DNA from: UBA4729 sp038236865
GTDB taxonomy: Bacteria; Patescibacteriota; Saccharimonadia; Saccharimonadales; UBA4665
Reading direction: 5' to 3'
Assembly (NCBI GenBank): GCA_038236865.1
Contig: JBBRZI010000010.1
Coordinates: 1-25,209 of the forward strand
DNA length: 25,209 bases
A model generated the notes under the pieces. That model had not been told where the DNA came from. It searched no databases and saw nothing but the letters and a program-made list of their open reading frames with translations. The translations under genes and the position numbers were made by a program. This document shows, one piece after another, positions 1 through 7,714 of the stretch (positions within the stretch are counted from its first letter, which is position 1; each line of letters starts with the position of its first letter).

Positions 1-30
1 AGAAACACCACTTATTTAGATATTTGTGTA

Positions 31-81
31 TTGCGGGGGGTGAGTGTGGGTAGTATGCTCATGTCAGTGGGTAACGCGGGT
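31..81 (+). promoter_or_regulatory. Candidate mraZ promoter overlapped by MraZ-box-like repeats
   Basis: A possible promoter TTGCGG (31-36), 17-bp spacer, TATGCT (54-59) lies upstream of mraZ. Four NGGGT pentamers sit across it, at 37-41, 47-51, 68-72 and 77-81; two are TGGGT. Their starts are 10, 21 and 9 bp apart. In E. coli MraZ binds TGGGN pentamers with 5-nt gaps (10-bp period) upstream of its own gene, so autoregulation of this cluster is a reasonable inference. The -35 is weak. Confidence 0.5.
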
Positions 82-135
82 AGGCCAAACAGCTTACCGA
101 CAAAATAAAAACCACTAGCAACTTAAAGGGTACCA

Positions 136-507
136 ATGGCCACGGTAGACTACTTCGAACGTAAGCTTGACGATAAGCGGCGGTTAACCATACCGACCGA
201 GCTTCGTGATAAGTTTGCCAGCGGGGTAGTAGTGACTCGTGGATTTGGTAAATATCTGCACCTCTATCCGTTAGACGTGTGGGATAACCTGGTCGAGCCT
301 CGGCTCGAAGGCGACATCCTAGATGAGCGCATCGCCGATCTGAACGTGCAGTTTCGCATGGGCAAGGTCGATGGCAAGCTCGATGACAAGCAAGGCCGAG
401 TTACCCTAGAACAGCATTTGCTGGACTATGCGGGAATCGACCGTGACGTTGTCGCCGTCGGTGTTGGCCGGTACTGGCGAATCATCGCCGCTAACCTAGC
501 CAATTAA
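136..507 (+). CDS. mraZ: Transcriptional regulator MraZ
   Basis: MraZ is the DNA-binding regulator that heads most division/cell-wall (dcw) clusters; it forms a ring of tandem SpoVT/AbrB-type swapped-hairpin domains. Two such halves are visible: residues ~5-50 (FERKLDDKRRLTIPTELRDK) and ~75-118 (GKLDDKQGRVTLEQHLLDYA), each with the basic turn followed by Pro or Leu. At 123 aa it is shorter than the usual ~140-150 aa and lacks most of the C-terminal helix. The start ATG follows AAAGGGTACC, a weak Shine-Dalgarno-like stretch. Repeated NGGGT boxes upstream suggest it controls its own operon. It is first in the cluster but is followed by an unusually long 386-bp gap before rsmH. Confidence 0.93.
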   Translation: MATVDYFERKLDDKRRLTIPTELRDKFASGVVVTRGFGKYLHLYPLDVWDNLVEPRLEGDILDERIADLNVQFRMGKVDGKLDDKQGRVTLEQHLLDYAGIDRDVVAVGVGRYWRIIAANLAN

Positions 508-893
508 AGAGCTGCTGTACCTTAAAAATTTAACCGTACAACTAACCAATCCGCTTCACTCGTTCGCAAGCAGTGAATGCAGATACGCAACCAACCCTGA
601 AAGGGGACAAAGTTACGATGTTAGCTATTCGGCAATCAACACGTGGCACCTTGGGGCACCACGCTAAAAACCCTAGTACATTTTTAAAACACCTCCCAAA
701 ACTCCACCTCACACATAAGTCTCTCAAAAACTTAGATGTCCCGGCGCAGTAAGAAGTTCGAAGATTTTTTAAATCTCACAATACCTTCTTTACATACATG
801 CAAAGGGACGTCACCCAAAAACAAAAACTATAAAAAAACAAACAGTTGATTGCCGATTAGGTGACCTTGTAACCAAAACAAAAAACAAGAATC
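508..893 (+). other. Long non-coding spacer between mraZ and rsmH
   Basis: No convincing gene is seen in these 386 bp. It holds a small hairpin (TTCACT at 555-560 with AGTGAA at 572-577), an AT-rich palindrome AGATTT-TTT-AAATCT (764-778), and an A/C-rich, T-poor stretch at about 680-890 that would make an unstructured leader for rsmH. No clear -10/-35 pair for rsmH was found. A 44-codon ORF at 618-752 is present but lacks the codon bias of its neighbours. Confidence 0.5.
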
Positions 894-1790
894 ATGCACC
901 AAAACAAAAACCAAAATACTAACAATCAGCACCTGCCAGTATTGCTCGAGCAAGTCATGCAGTATTTAAATCCGCAGCCCGGGGATAGTCTCCTCGATCT
1001 GACGGCCGGATACGGCGGACACGCTACAGCGATATTAGCAAAGACGAGTAGCCCAAAAACCAGTGTACTGATCGACCGCGACGCCAATGCGATCCGCGAA
1101 CTCGAGCAGCAGTTGGGTGGACGGGGTGTTACTTTGCGCTGGCAAGACTTTTTGAGCGCGAGCGACGAGCTAGCGGCAGAAGGTCAGCAGTTTGATCTTA
1201 TTTTGGCCGATCTTGGTGTATCGTCACCGCACCTTAACGTCGCCGAACGCGGATTCGCGTTCAGCATAACCGGACCGCTCGATATGCGCATGGATCAGCG
1301 CCAATCACTCACTGCCGAGACCATCGTCAACAGCTGGAGTGCCAAGGAGTTGATCGACATATTGAAACGTTACGGCGAAGAACCGAAAGCTCGGGCGATT
1401 GCCCAGTTGATTATAGATAATCGACCGCATCGCACGACGAGCGAACTTGCAGCAGTGGTTGCGCAAGCTTGGCCAGGGTACAGTCGGGTTCATCCGGCGA
1501 CCAGAACCTTCCAGGCGCTGCGAATTGCTGTCAATGATGAGTTAGGCTTGCTCGAGCGTAGCATTCCGCTATGGTTGAGTCTGCTGAAGCCCGGTGGCAG
1601 GATTGTGATCATTAGCTTTCACAGTCTGGAAGACCGCATCGTCAAGCAGGTACTTAGTGAGGCCAGTGGGGAACGCTATGATGCAGATTTACTGCTACTG
1701 ACCAAGCGTCCAGCTACCGCCAGCCCCTCCGAATTAGTTTCCAATCCGCGAGCCCGCAGTGCAAAATTACGGGCCGCAGCGAAAAAATAA
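894..1790 (+). CDS. rsmH: 16S rRNA (cytosine-1402-N4)-methyltransferase RsmH (MraW)
   Basis: RsmH methylates N4 of C1402 in the ribosomal P site using S-adenosylmethionine. The SAM-binding Rossmann motif is at residues 35-45 (DLTAGYGGHAT), the second acidic motif at 60-63 (IDRD), the family motif LADLGVSSPHL at 104-114 with GPLDMRMD at 127-134, and the C-terminal IISFHSLEDRIVK near 250. At 298 aa the length is normal. It occupies the standard place after mraZ. No Shine-Dalgarno precedes the start; the upstream 25 bases are almost all A and C. The first dozen residues (Asn/Gln-rich) are not conserved in the family, so the start could lie slightly downstream, but no other ATG precedes HLPVLLEQV. 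Confidence 0.95.
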   Translation: MHQNKNQNTNNQHLPVLLEQVMQYLNPQPGDSLLDLTAGYGGHATAILAKTSSPKTSVLIDRDANAIRELEQQLGGRGVTLRWQDFLSASDELAAEGQQFDLILADLGVSSPHLNVAERGFAFSITGPLDMRMDQRQSLTAETIVNSWSAKELIDILKRYGEEPKARAIAQLIIDNRPHRTTSELAAVVAQAWPGYSRVHPATRTFQALRIAVNDELGLLERSIPLWLSLLKPGGRIVIISFHSLEDRIVKQVLSEASGERYDADLLLLTKRPATASPSELVSNPRARSAKLRAAAKK

Positions 1791-1809
1791 AAAAAGAAAA
1801 GGGTCCTAC

Positions 1810-1869
1810 ATGCCAATTCAGGTCAAAAGCAGCTCCCGCGCGTACAAAGTTGTCGTAAAAGTAGTTTAA
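1810..1869 (+). CDS. Possible 19-aa basic peptide between rsmH and ftsL
   Basis: A short ORF, MPIQVKSSSRAYKVVVKVV, starts 6 nt after AAAAGGG, the same AAAGGGT-type element that precedes mraZ. It is rich in Lys and Val and lies in the 180-bp gap between rsmH and the ftsL-like gene. It ends inside an 17-nt palindrome (1859-1875) and is followed by a stable hairpin at 1901-1930, so it could be a leader peptide or simply chance. It is too short for codon statistics. Conservation across related genomes would decide. Confidence 0.25.
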   Translation: MPIQVKSSSRAYKVVVKVV

Positions 1870-1900
1870 CTACTTCCGCAACGTCCGCCGACAAAAAATT

Positions 1901-1930
1901 CTACCCTGTCGCCATAAGGTGGCAGGGTAG
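1901..1930 (+). terminator. Stable hairpin upstream of ftsL (attenuator or processing site)
   Basis: A 13-bp stem (CTACCCTGTCGCC with GGTGGCAGGGTAG, two G-U pairs) closes an ATAA loop. No T-run follows on the plus strand, so it is not a classical terminator; A6 precedes it, giving a T-run only for minus-strand transcription, of which there is no other sign. It may be an RNA stability or attenuation element inside the cluster. Confidence 0.45.
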
Positions 1931-1969
1931 GAACCAAAAAATAAACATAAACAGCAAAAATTATTACTT

Positions 1970-2317
1970 ATGACATATTCAAGTAGTCTGGCCATGAATC
2001 GCACCCGCTATTCTGGTCGGAATCAAAATTCAATTAGCTTTCGGGCGACGGAACGAACGCTCGGGCCGGTCTCTAACGCGATTGTGTTGATCGTGTTGGC
2101 TTGCTTGCTGGGATTGTTGTATTTGACGCAAGTTACGAAAACGAATGCCTACGGCTATCAAATCAATAATTTGCAGCAGCAGCAAACGCAGTTACGGGCC
2201 GAACACGACGATCTAGAAGTGGCTTCAGCGCGCTTGCAATCGTTACACCGTGTTCAAAGTAGTGCTGTCGCTAAGACCCTTGTATCAATCGCCCCGACAG
2301 ATACGGTTCAGAACTAA
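1970..2317 (+). CDS. ftsL: FtsL-like septum protein (bitopic, coiled coil)
   Basis: This is a small bitopic membrane protein: basic, Ser-rich cytoplasmic N-terminus (1-33), one transmembrane helix (~35-53, VSNAIVLIVLACLLGLLYL), then a Gln/Leu-rich coiled coil (~60-92) outside. FtsL/DivIC proteins form a heterotrimer with FtsQ/DivIB that activates the FtsW-FtsI synthase. The primary sequence is too variable for recognition by motif; the call rests on topology, length (115 aa) and its place between rsmH and ftsI. A second in-frame ATG at 1994 (MNRTRYSG) is a possible start; no Shine-Dalgarno favours either. Confidence 0.75.
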   Translation: MTYSSSLAMNRTRYSGRNQNSISFRATERTLGPVSNAIVLIVLACLLGLLYLTQVTKTNAYGYQINNLQQQQTQLRAEHDDLEVASARLQSLHRVQSSAVAKTLVSIAPTDTVQN

Positions 2318-2319
2318 GG

Positions 2320-2325
2320 TATAAT
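2320..2325 (+). promoter_or_regulatory. Perfect -10 (TATAAT) for a leaderless ftsI transcript
   Basis: TATAAT ends 7 nt before the ATG of ftsI, which places the expected transcription start on the A of the start codon. It sits in the 15-bp gap after ftsL. No good -35 is seen (GACAGA-like bases lie about 17-20 bp upstream). Confidence 0.55.
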
Positions 2326-2332
2326 ACAACTA

Positions 2333-4099
2333 ATGGTTCCGTCCAAGCCCTCACATGCCGCGCCGGCGGTTAGGCGCATGCGCCTGTGGTACTCGCTTAT
2401 TATGGCGATTATTGTTATCTTTGGCGTGCGGCTTTTTTACGTACAGATCATTCGCTACGATCACTACAAGAATGCCGCCCTGAGTGATCAACTCAAACAG
2501 TATGAAATCCCAGCCCGGCGGGGAATTATCAAAGCTCATGACGGCGATCTGGTATTGCCAATTGTGCTTAACCAAAAGCTTTATACGGTCTACGCCGATC
2601 CAGTCTACATTAAGAACCCCGACGGGGTGGCCCAAAAGCTCGGGCCGATTCTCGGCAATAAAACCGACTATGCAACTCTGCTGAAGGCCAAAAAAACTCG
2701 CTACGTCGTGCTGGCCAAAAAGATTAGTGAGCAACAGAGCCAACGGATCCTGGCCTTAAAATTTCCTGGTGTCGGTACGATTGCCCAGGACTACCGAACC
2801 TATCCACAGGGTTCTCTCGCAGCCCAGTTACTCGGTTTCGTTGATGACAGCGGCGGTGGCCAATACGGTATTGAGCAGGCCTTGAACGGCCCGCTGAAGG
2901 GTAAGCCGGGCCAACTAAGGGCGATTACCGACGCGAGTGGCGTGCCATTGGCGGCGAGCAGGAACAATACCCAAACCGCACCACAAAACGGTCAAGACGA
3001 AGTCCTGACAATTGATCTCGCGATGCAACAGCAGCTCGAAACCATTCTCCAGAAAGGTGTTAAAGATTCGAAAGCTCTGAGTGGCAGTGCGCTCATCATC
3101 GATCCAACTAACGGCGCGATCAAAGCTATGGCGAATGCTCCAACCTATGATCCCGGTCGGTACTACGACGTCGACAACGCTGATATTTTCCAGAATGCGG
3201 CTGTGGCTACGCCAATCGAGGTCGGTTCAATAATGAAATCGTTGACGACGGCCGCCGCGCTTGACCAGGGTGTAATCGCGCCAAACACGAGCTACTATGA
3301 CCCATCCGTTTGGAAAGTAGACAACTTTAAAATTACGAATATTGAAGAGGACGGTGGGGCAGGCACGCGGACTATTGCCGATATACTGAATTTGTCGCTG
3401 AACACTGGCGCAGTCTGGGAATTAATGCAAATGGGCGGCGGTCAGATTAATCAAAAAGCCCGCGACACCTGGTATGGCTATATGACTAAACATTTTCGAT
3501 TTGGCCAGGCAACTGGAGTCGAGCAGGGTTACGAGGCGACAGGATATATCCCTTTGCCCGCCGAGAATGGGGCCGGCATCGATCTGACCTATGCCAACAC
3601 TGCCTTCGGTCAAGCCATGACGGCAACGCCGCTGCAAATGGGGGCCGCGCTGAGCGCAGTGCTCAATGGCGGCACTTACTTCCAGCCGCATTTAGTCGAT
3701 CAGACTATCGACTCGGGCGACAAAACGACATCTGTCCAACCAAAAATTCTGGCTCATAACGTCGTCAGTGCAAAAACTAGTCAGGCTATGATTCCGCTGA
3801 TGCAGCAGGTCGTGGCCAAGCACGTGATTGGCCCGAGCTTTGATCAAACCAAGTATATTGTCGGTGGCAAAACCGGTACAGCCCAGATCGCTAACCCCGG
3901 TGGCGGTTACCATGCGGATGAGTTCAATGGTACGTACATGGGGTTTGTTGGTGGCAGCAAAGTGCAGTATGTGATCGTGGTCTTTGTTGAGCGCCCAACC
4001 AACGGCGGTTACGCTGGTACGGCAGCGGCGCAACCGATTTTTGCCGGCTTGGCTCACATGTTGATTAATGACTCGTACGTAATGCCAAAAAGCCAGTAG
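2333..4099 (+). CDS. ftsI: Septal peptidoglycan transpeptidase (FtsI / class B PBP)
   Basis: Class B penicillin-binding protein that cross-links peptidoglycan at the septum, partnered with FtsW. A membrane anchor (~18-38) is followed by the dimerisation domain with ARRGII (~56-61) and the C-terminal transpeptidase. All three active-site motifs are present: Ser299-x-x-Lys302 (SIMK), Ser355-Leu-Asn357 (SxN), and Lys513-Thr-Gly-Thr516 (KTGT). At 588 aa it is normal, with no PASTA domains. The ATG directly follows a perfect -10, and no Shine-Dalgarno is visible. It lies between ftsL and mraY as in many dcw clusters; murE and murF, often next, are missing. Confidence 0.95.
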   Translation: MVPSKPSHAAPAVRRMRLWYSLIMAIIVIFGVRLFYVQIIRYDHYKNAALSDQLKQYEIPARRGIIKAHDGDLVLPIVLNQKLYTVYADPVYIKNPDGVAQKLGPILGNKTDYATLLKAKKTRYVVLAKKISEQQSQRILALKFPGVGTIAQDYRTYPQGSLAAQLLGFVDDSGGGQYGIEQALNGPLKGKPGQLRAITDASGVPLAASRNNTQTAPQNGQDEVLTIDLAMQQQLETILQKGVKDSKALSGSALIIDPTNGAIKAMANAPTYDPGRYYDVDNADIFQNAAVATPIEVGSIMKSLTTAAALDQGVIAPNTSYYDPSVWKVDNFKITNIEEDGGAGTRTIADILNLSLNTGAVWELMQMGGGQINQKARDTWYGYMTKHFRFGQATGVEQGYEATGYIPLPAENGAGIDLTYANTAFGQAMTATPLQMGAALSAVLNGGTYFQPHLVDQTIDSGDKTTSVQPKILAHNVVSAKTSQAMIPLMQQVVAKHVIGPSFDQTKYIVGGKTGTAQIANPGGGYHADEFNGTYMGFVGGSKVQYVIVVFVERPTNGGYAGTAAAQPIFAGLAHMLINDSYVMPKSQ

Positions 4100-4145
4100 G
4101 ACGAACCCACTACATATCACCTCCCAACTCCAAGCCAGCCTGGCG

Positions 4146-4263
4146 GTACCAGTCAAAAGTTTTGTTCATCACTGTACCTTTTAGGTACACTTCCTCGCAA
4201 GAACTATTGCCCGGCACTCACCAGCCTGTCTTTCGTTATTGGGAGGAGATATGCAGTGGGTTC
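4146..4263 (+). repeat. Dispersed ~118-bp repeat, copy A
   Basis: First of three related copies (also 15057-15172 and 22018-22135), all in the same orientation. Shared blocks are CCAGYCAAMAGTTTTG at the left, the core CAAGAACTATTGCCYGGC followed by ACTCACCAGCCTG at the centre, and GAGATATGC near the right end. The left block to core distance is 49, 49 and 47 bp in copies A, B and C. This copy fills the ftsI-mraY gap; the mraY -10 begins just after it. It contains a private hairpin TGTACC-TTTTA-GGTACA. There is no ORF in it. Confidence 0.8.
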
Positions 4264-4267
4264 GTGG

Positions 4268-4273
4268 TATAAT
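4268..4273 (+). promoter_or_regulatory. -10 (TATAAT) upstream of mraY
   Basis: A perfect TATAAT lies 16 nt before the proposed mraY ATG at 4290, predicting a leader of about 10 nt. It is immediately downstream of repeat copy A. A -35 is not obvious. Confidence 0.5.
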
Positions 4274-4289
4274 TAAACGAAAATTACAG

Positions 4290-5330
4290 ATGAATAATAC
4301 ACTACATATCGCGATATCGACGCACAGCCTAATCCACATCCTGACGCTTGGTTTTGCCAGTTTTGTACTTAGCATGGCGATTACGCCGCTCTATACGACG
4401 TTGGCCTATCGCTACCAATGGTGGAAGCGGGCCCGGACCACGGCGTGGTCGGGCGGGGCAGCTACTGTCTATCAAAAATTACATTCAGAGAAGCATAAAC
4501 GGAATATTCCAACCATGGCCGGCATGATTTTTGTGTCGGCGATTGCCTACGTCACCCTGACGGGCAACCTGAGCCGCGGTGAAACCTGGCTGCCACTAGC
4601 CGGCATGATTGGGGCAGGGCTGATTGGGCTGATCGACGATATCATGAACACCAAAAGCGTTGGCGGCGTTGCGGGTATGGCTGCTCGTTATAAATTTGGT
4701 CTGTACAGTGTAGTGGCGCTGGCCGGTGGCTGGTGGTTTTACGAAAAGCTCGGTGTCCACTCGATCTATTTACCATGGATTCACCAGTGGCATATCGGAC
4801 TCGGGGTGATTATATTATTCTGGCTGGTGGTGATTGCGACGGCCAATGCGGTGAATATCAGTGATGGGCTCGATGGCCTGGCTGGTGGGCTACTGACATC
4901 GTCGTTTGCCACCTATACCATTATTGCCCTCGTCGAACATAAATTTCTATTAGCGGGCTTTTGCGTAACGGTTATGGGCGCGCTGCTCAGCTATACCTGG
5001 TTTAATATATTTCCAGCGCGTTTTATGATGGGCGATATCGGTTCGTTTGCACTCGGGACGGCGCTCGGTATTATTGCGCTGCAAACAGATACCGTCTACG
5101 TGTTGCCGATTATCGGGGCGGTCTATGTTATGGAGACAGGTTCGGTTATTATCAACCGTTTGTCACGAAAACTGCGTCACGGTAAACGTGTATTTTTGTC
5201 GTCGCCAATCCATCACCACTTCGAGGCCATTGGCTGGCCGGAGACTAAAGTGACTATGCGTTTTTGGATCCTCGGGCAGGTTTCCGGGCTGCTGGGCTTG
5301 ATTGCGTTTTTAGTCGGAAGGGCTACTTAG
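4290..5330 (+). CDS. mraY: Phospho-N-acetylmuramoyl-pentapeptide-transferase MraY
   Basis: MraY transfers phospho-MurNAc-pentapeptide from UDP to undecaprenyl phosphate, giving lipid I at the inner membrane face. Family residues are present: Asp116-Asp117 (IDDIMN), the NAVNISDGLDGLAGG signature at 186-200, Asp249-Ile-Gly-Ser, and the HHHFE loop at 308-312. About ten hydrophobic segments cover the chain. I start at ATG 4290 (346 aa). An in-frame ATG at 4239 would add 17 residues encoded across repeat copy A and the TATAAT box, which cannot be in that transcript. The gene ends 4 nt before ftsW. Confidence 0.94.
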   Translation: MNNTLHIAISTHSLIHILTLGFASFVLSMAITPLYTTLAYRYQWWKRARTTAWSGGAATVYQKLHSEKHKRNIPTMAGMIFVSAIAYVTLTGNLSRGETWLPLAGMIGAGLIGLIDDIMNTKSVGGVAGMAARYKFGLYSVVALAGGWWFYEKLGVHSIYLPWIHQWHIGLGVIILFWLVVIATANAVNISDGLDGLAGGLLTSSFATYTIIALVEHKFLLAGFCVTVMGALLSYTWFNIFPARFMMGDIGSFALGTALGIIALQTDTVYVLPIIGAVYVMETGSVIINRLSRKLRHGKRVFLSSPIHHHFEAIGWPETKVTMRFWILGQVSGLLGLIAFLVGRAT

Positions 5331-5334
5331 CACG

Positions 5335-6621
5335 ATGCGGCCGCAAGCGCCGCGCCGCGCGCGCAGTGATCGACCGGAGAGTAGTGAGCTAGGGCGGAGG
5401 CACCGGCCTGACTATTGGCTCGTGATGCTGTGCGCGGTTTTGCTCGCCATCGGCTTGATCGTAGTCTACGCGATTAGCCCGGCGTTGAGCCAGGCCGCGC
5501 ACGTCAGTAGCAATTACTTTGTCGGCAAGCAGCTGCTGGCGATCGGACTGAGCGTTGTCGCTTTTGTGATTACTTCCCAGGTGCCGCTCATGACTTGGCG
5601 GCGTTACGCGCGGCCGTTACTGATGTTTGCTACCGCTGCTACCGTCATCGCATTGCTTATGCCCGTTAATCCAGCCTATCCTGCCCATCGTTGGGTGCGC
5701 TTGGGCGGGTTTTCCTTCCAATCGGTAGAACTGGTGAAGTTTGCCGCTATGATCGCTCTGGCGAGCTTTCTGGCGGAGCAGATTAGAAAGAATAAGCTGA
5801 ATGATTATGCTCAGACGTTTAAGCCGCTGATGATTGGGCTAGGGATTGCCGGAGTTTTGATCGCGGGACCGCAGGCCCTGCACGCTCAAAGTGATCTTGG
5901 TTCGATGGGTGTACTGGTCGCGATGTTTGGCACGATGTGCTATATCGCCGGCTTGCCGATGAAACGGTTGATGCTGTTTGTCGGCATCCTCATAATCAGT
6001 GTCATCCTATTGATCTTGCCGTCGGCCTATCGCCGCGAGCGCTTGATAACGTACATTCACCCGGAGTCAAACTGTCAGGATGCCGGCTATCAGGCCTGTC
6101 AGGCGTTGATTGCGGTTGGCTCGGGCGGGATGGTGGGGCTTGGCCTTGGCCGGAGCGTCCAGGCGTACGGCTACCTCCCGGAAGCCGCCAACGACTCGAT
6201 TTTTGCAATTTACGCCGAGAAGTTCGGATTTATTGGCAGCATTTTGTTGCTGGCGGTGTTTGTGGCCTTCTTTTCCCGCCTCAAAGGTATTGTTGAACGC
6301 GCCCCGGATGACTTTACCCGGTTACTGGTGGCGGGGGTGTTAGCTTGGCTGAGCGTGCAGGCGATTATTAACATCGGTGCCATGATTGGCCTGCTGCCGT
6401 TGAAGGGCATCACCTTACCGTTCGTTAGTTACGGCGGCACGAGTGTAGTATTTGTGGCGGCCGCTGTTGGATTAGTTTTTCAAGTTTCACGCTATACGTC
6501 TTTCGCGGTACCACGGATTACGGGCGACTTAAACAAGAGGAGGGACCATGACGATCGTCGTAACGGGCGGCGGCTCCGGGGGGCATATCACCCCGATCCT
6601 GGCAGTCGCGCACGAGCTTAA
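5335..6621 (+). CDS. ftsW: Septal peptidoglycan glycosyltransferase FtsW (SEDS family)
   Basis: SEDS polymerase that strings lipid II into glycan strands at the septum with FtsI. The 428-aa chain has about ten transmembrane segments, a charged Arg-rich N-terminus (~1-25), the conserved acidic loop HAQSDLGSMG, the segment LIAVGSGGMVGLGLGRSVQ, YLPEAANDSIFAIYAEKFGF, and the family signature GITLPFVSYGGTSVVF. The large extracellular loop contains two cysteines (SNCQDAGYQACQA) that could form a disulfide. The last 25 residues are encoded in the 74-bp overlap with murG in another frame; this basic tail is not conserved and is a by-product of reading into murG. Confidence 0.94.
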   Translation: MRPQAPRRARSDRPESSELGRRHRPDYWLVMLCAVLLAIGLIVVYAISPALSQAAHVSSNYFVGKQLLAIGLSVVAFVITSQVPLMTWRRYARPLLMFATAATVIALLMPVNPAYPAHRWVRLGGFSFQSVELVKFAAMIALASFLAEQIRKNKLNDYAQTFKPLMIGLGIAGVLIAGPQALHAQSDLGSMGVLVAMFGTMCYIAGLPMKRLMLFVGILIISVILLILPSAYRRERLITYIHPESNCQDAGYQACQALIAVGSGGMVGLGLGRSVQAYGYLPEAANDSIFAIYAEKFGFIGSILLLAVFVAFFSRLKGIVERAPDDFTRLLVAGVLAWLSVQAIINIGAMIGLLPLKGITLPFVSYGGTSVVFVAAAVGLVFQVSRYTSFAVPRITGDLNKRRDHDDRRNGRRLRGAYHPDPGSRARA

Positions 6622-7705
6622 ACGGCTCGATCCCACCATTTCTATCATCTACCTTGGTCAACGCGGCGATGCCTTGGCGGATATTCCGGCCCAGAGTTCG
6701 GATATTGATGCGGTACGGCTGGTGCGAGCCGGCAAGTTCCGCCGCTATCACGGCGAAGGCCTGCGCCAACTACTCGACCTGCCGACGGTTATCAATAATC
6801 TGCGTGACCTTGGCTTTATCGTCGTAGGTACCATCCAAAGCTGGTGGATTCTACGCCAGATCCAGCCGGATATTATCTTCACTCGGGGAGGGTTTGTGAG
6901 TGTGCCAGTTGCGATTGGCGGTCTGCTCAACCGTGTCCCCTACATCACGCACGATTCAGACAGTACGCCGAGCCTCGCGAATCGGATTATCGCGCGCTGG
7001 GCCCGCTTGCACGCGGTGGCGCTGCCCGAAGACCTCTACCCGTATCCTCGCCAGAAGACCATTACCGTCGGTGTGCCGGTGAGCGACAAGTATCAACCCG
7101 TGACCGGTGCGCACCTAACGCAGTTTCGGCGTGATATCGGCCTACGTTCAAATCAACAACTAGTGCTGGTTACGGGGGGCGGTAATGGTTCGGATGGTCT
7201 CAACCAGGCGATTATCGCCAACGCCGGCCACCTATTAAAGCGCTATCCAAACCTGGTGCTTGTCCATATTGCGGGGCGGGCGCTAGCGGCGAGCGTCACG
7301 CAGCGTTACGATGAGCAGCTTGGCGCTGAGCCCCGTAAACGGCTGCGCGTGAAGGGCTTTATTAGTGATCTGCATGCCTACAGTGCGGTGGCCGATGTAA
7401 TCATTGCCCGGGGCGGGGCAACGAATTTGGCCGAGTTTGCCATTCAAGCCAAAGCCTGCGTTATTATTCCCTCGCCGCAACTAATTTGGAATATTAAGAA
7501 CACCGAAGCGTTGGCCGAGCGCCACGCTGTGATTCAATTGAATGAGGATCAGGCCGAGCAAGATGGCCGATTAGCGGCCGTTATCGGTGAATTGCTCGAC
7601 GACGAAGCGAAAAAAGTCGCACTCGGTCAGTCACTCGCCAAGTTTGGGCTGCCCGATGCGGCCGTGCGGCTGGCTAAGCTACTACTTGTGGAGGCCGCCA
7701 AGTAA
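6548..7705 (+). CDS. murG: UDP-GlcNAc:lipid I N-acetylglucosaminyltransferase MurG
   Basis: MurG (GT28 family) adds GlcNAc to lipid I, making lipid II on the cytoplasmic membrane face. The N-terminal G-loop GGGSGGH (7-13) carries the family His; TRGGFVSVPVAIGG and the HDSDSTPSLANR block follow (canonical form HEQN..pGLaNR). A second G-loop GGGNGSDGLNQAI opens the C-terminal domain, which holds the nucleotide-sugar motif IIARGGATNLAEFAIQ and ACVIIPSPQ. At 385 aa it is slightly longer than usual. AAGAGGAGGGACC before the ATG is the strongest Shine-Dalgarno in the window and fixes the start, even though it lies inside ftsW. Confidence 0.95.
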   Translation: MTIVVTGGGSGGHITPILAVAHELKRLDPTISIIYLGQRGDALADIPAQSSDIDAVRLVRAGKFRRYHGEGLRQLLDLPTVINNLRDLGFIVVGTIQSWWILRQIQPDIIFTRGGFVSVPVAIGGLLNRVPYITHDSDSTPSLANRIIARWARLHAVALPEDLYPYPRQKTITVGVPVSDKYQPVTGAHLTQFRRDIGLRSNQQLVLVTGGGNGSDGLNQAIIANAGHLLKRYPNLVLVHIAGRALAASVTQRYDEQLGAEPRKRLRVKGFISDLHAYSAVADVIIARGGATNLAEFAIQAKACVIIPSPQLIWNIKNTEALAERHAVIQLNEDQAEQDGRLAAVIGELLDDEAKKVALGQSLAKFGLPDAAVRLAKLLLVEAAK

Positions 7706-7714
7706 GGTTACGCT

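Noticed and set aside
542..727. 61-aa minus-strand ORF in the mraZ-rsmH gap
   Set aside because: Cys/Arg/Phe-rich composition typical of chance frames; no promoter or ribosome binding site.
618..752. 44-codon plus-strand ORF between mraZ and rsmH
   Set aside because: Third positions do not show the GC preference of neighbouring genes, the Shine-Dalgarno-like AAAGGGG is too far away, and the sequence shows no domain or membrane feature.
4239..4289. Upstream ATG start for mraY
   Set aside because: The extra 17 residues are encoded by repeat copy A and the TATAAT box, and the family starts near the 4290 ATG.
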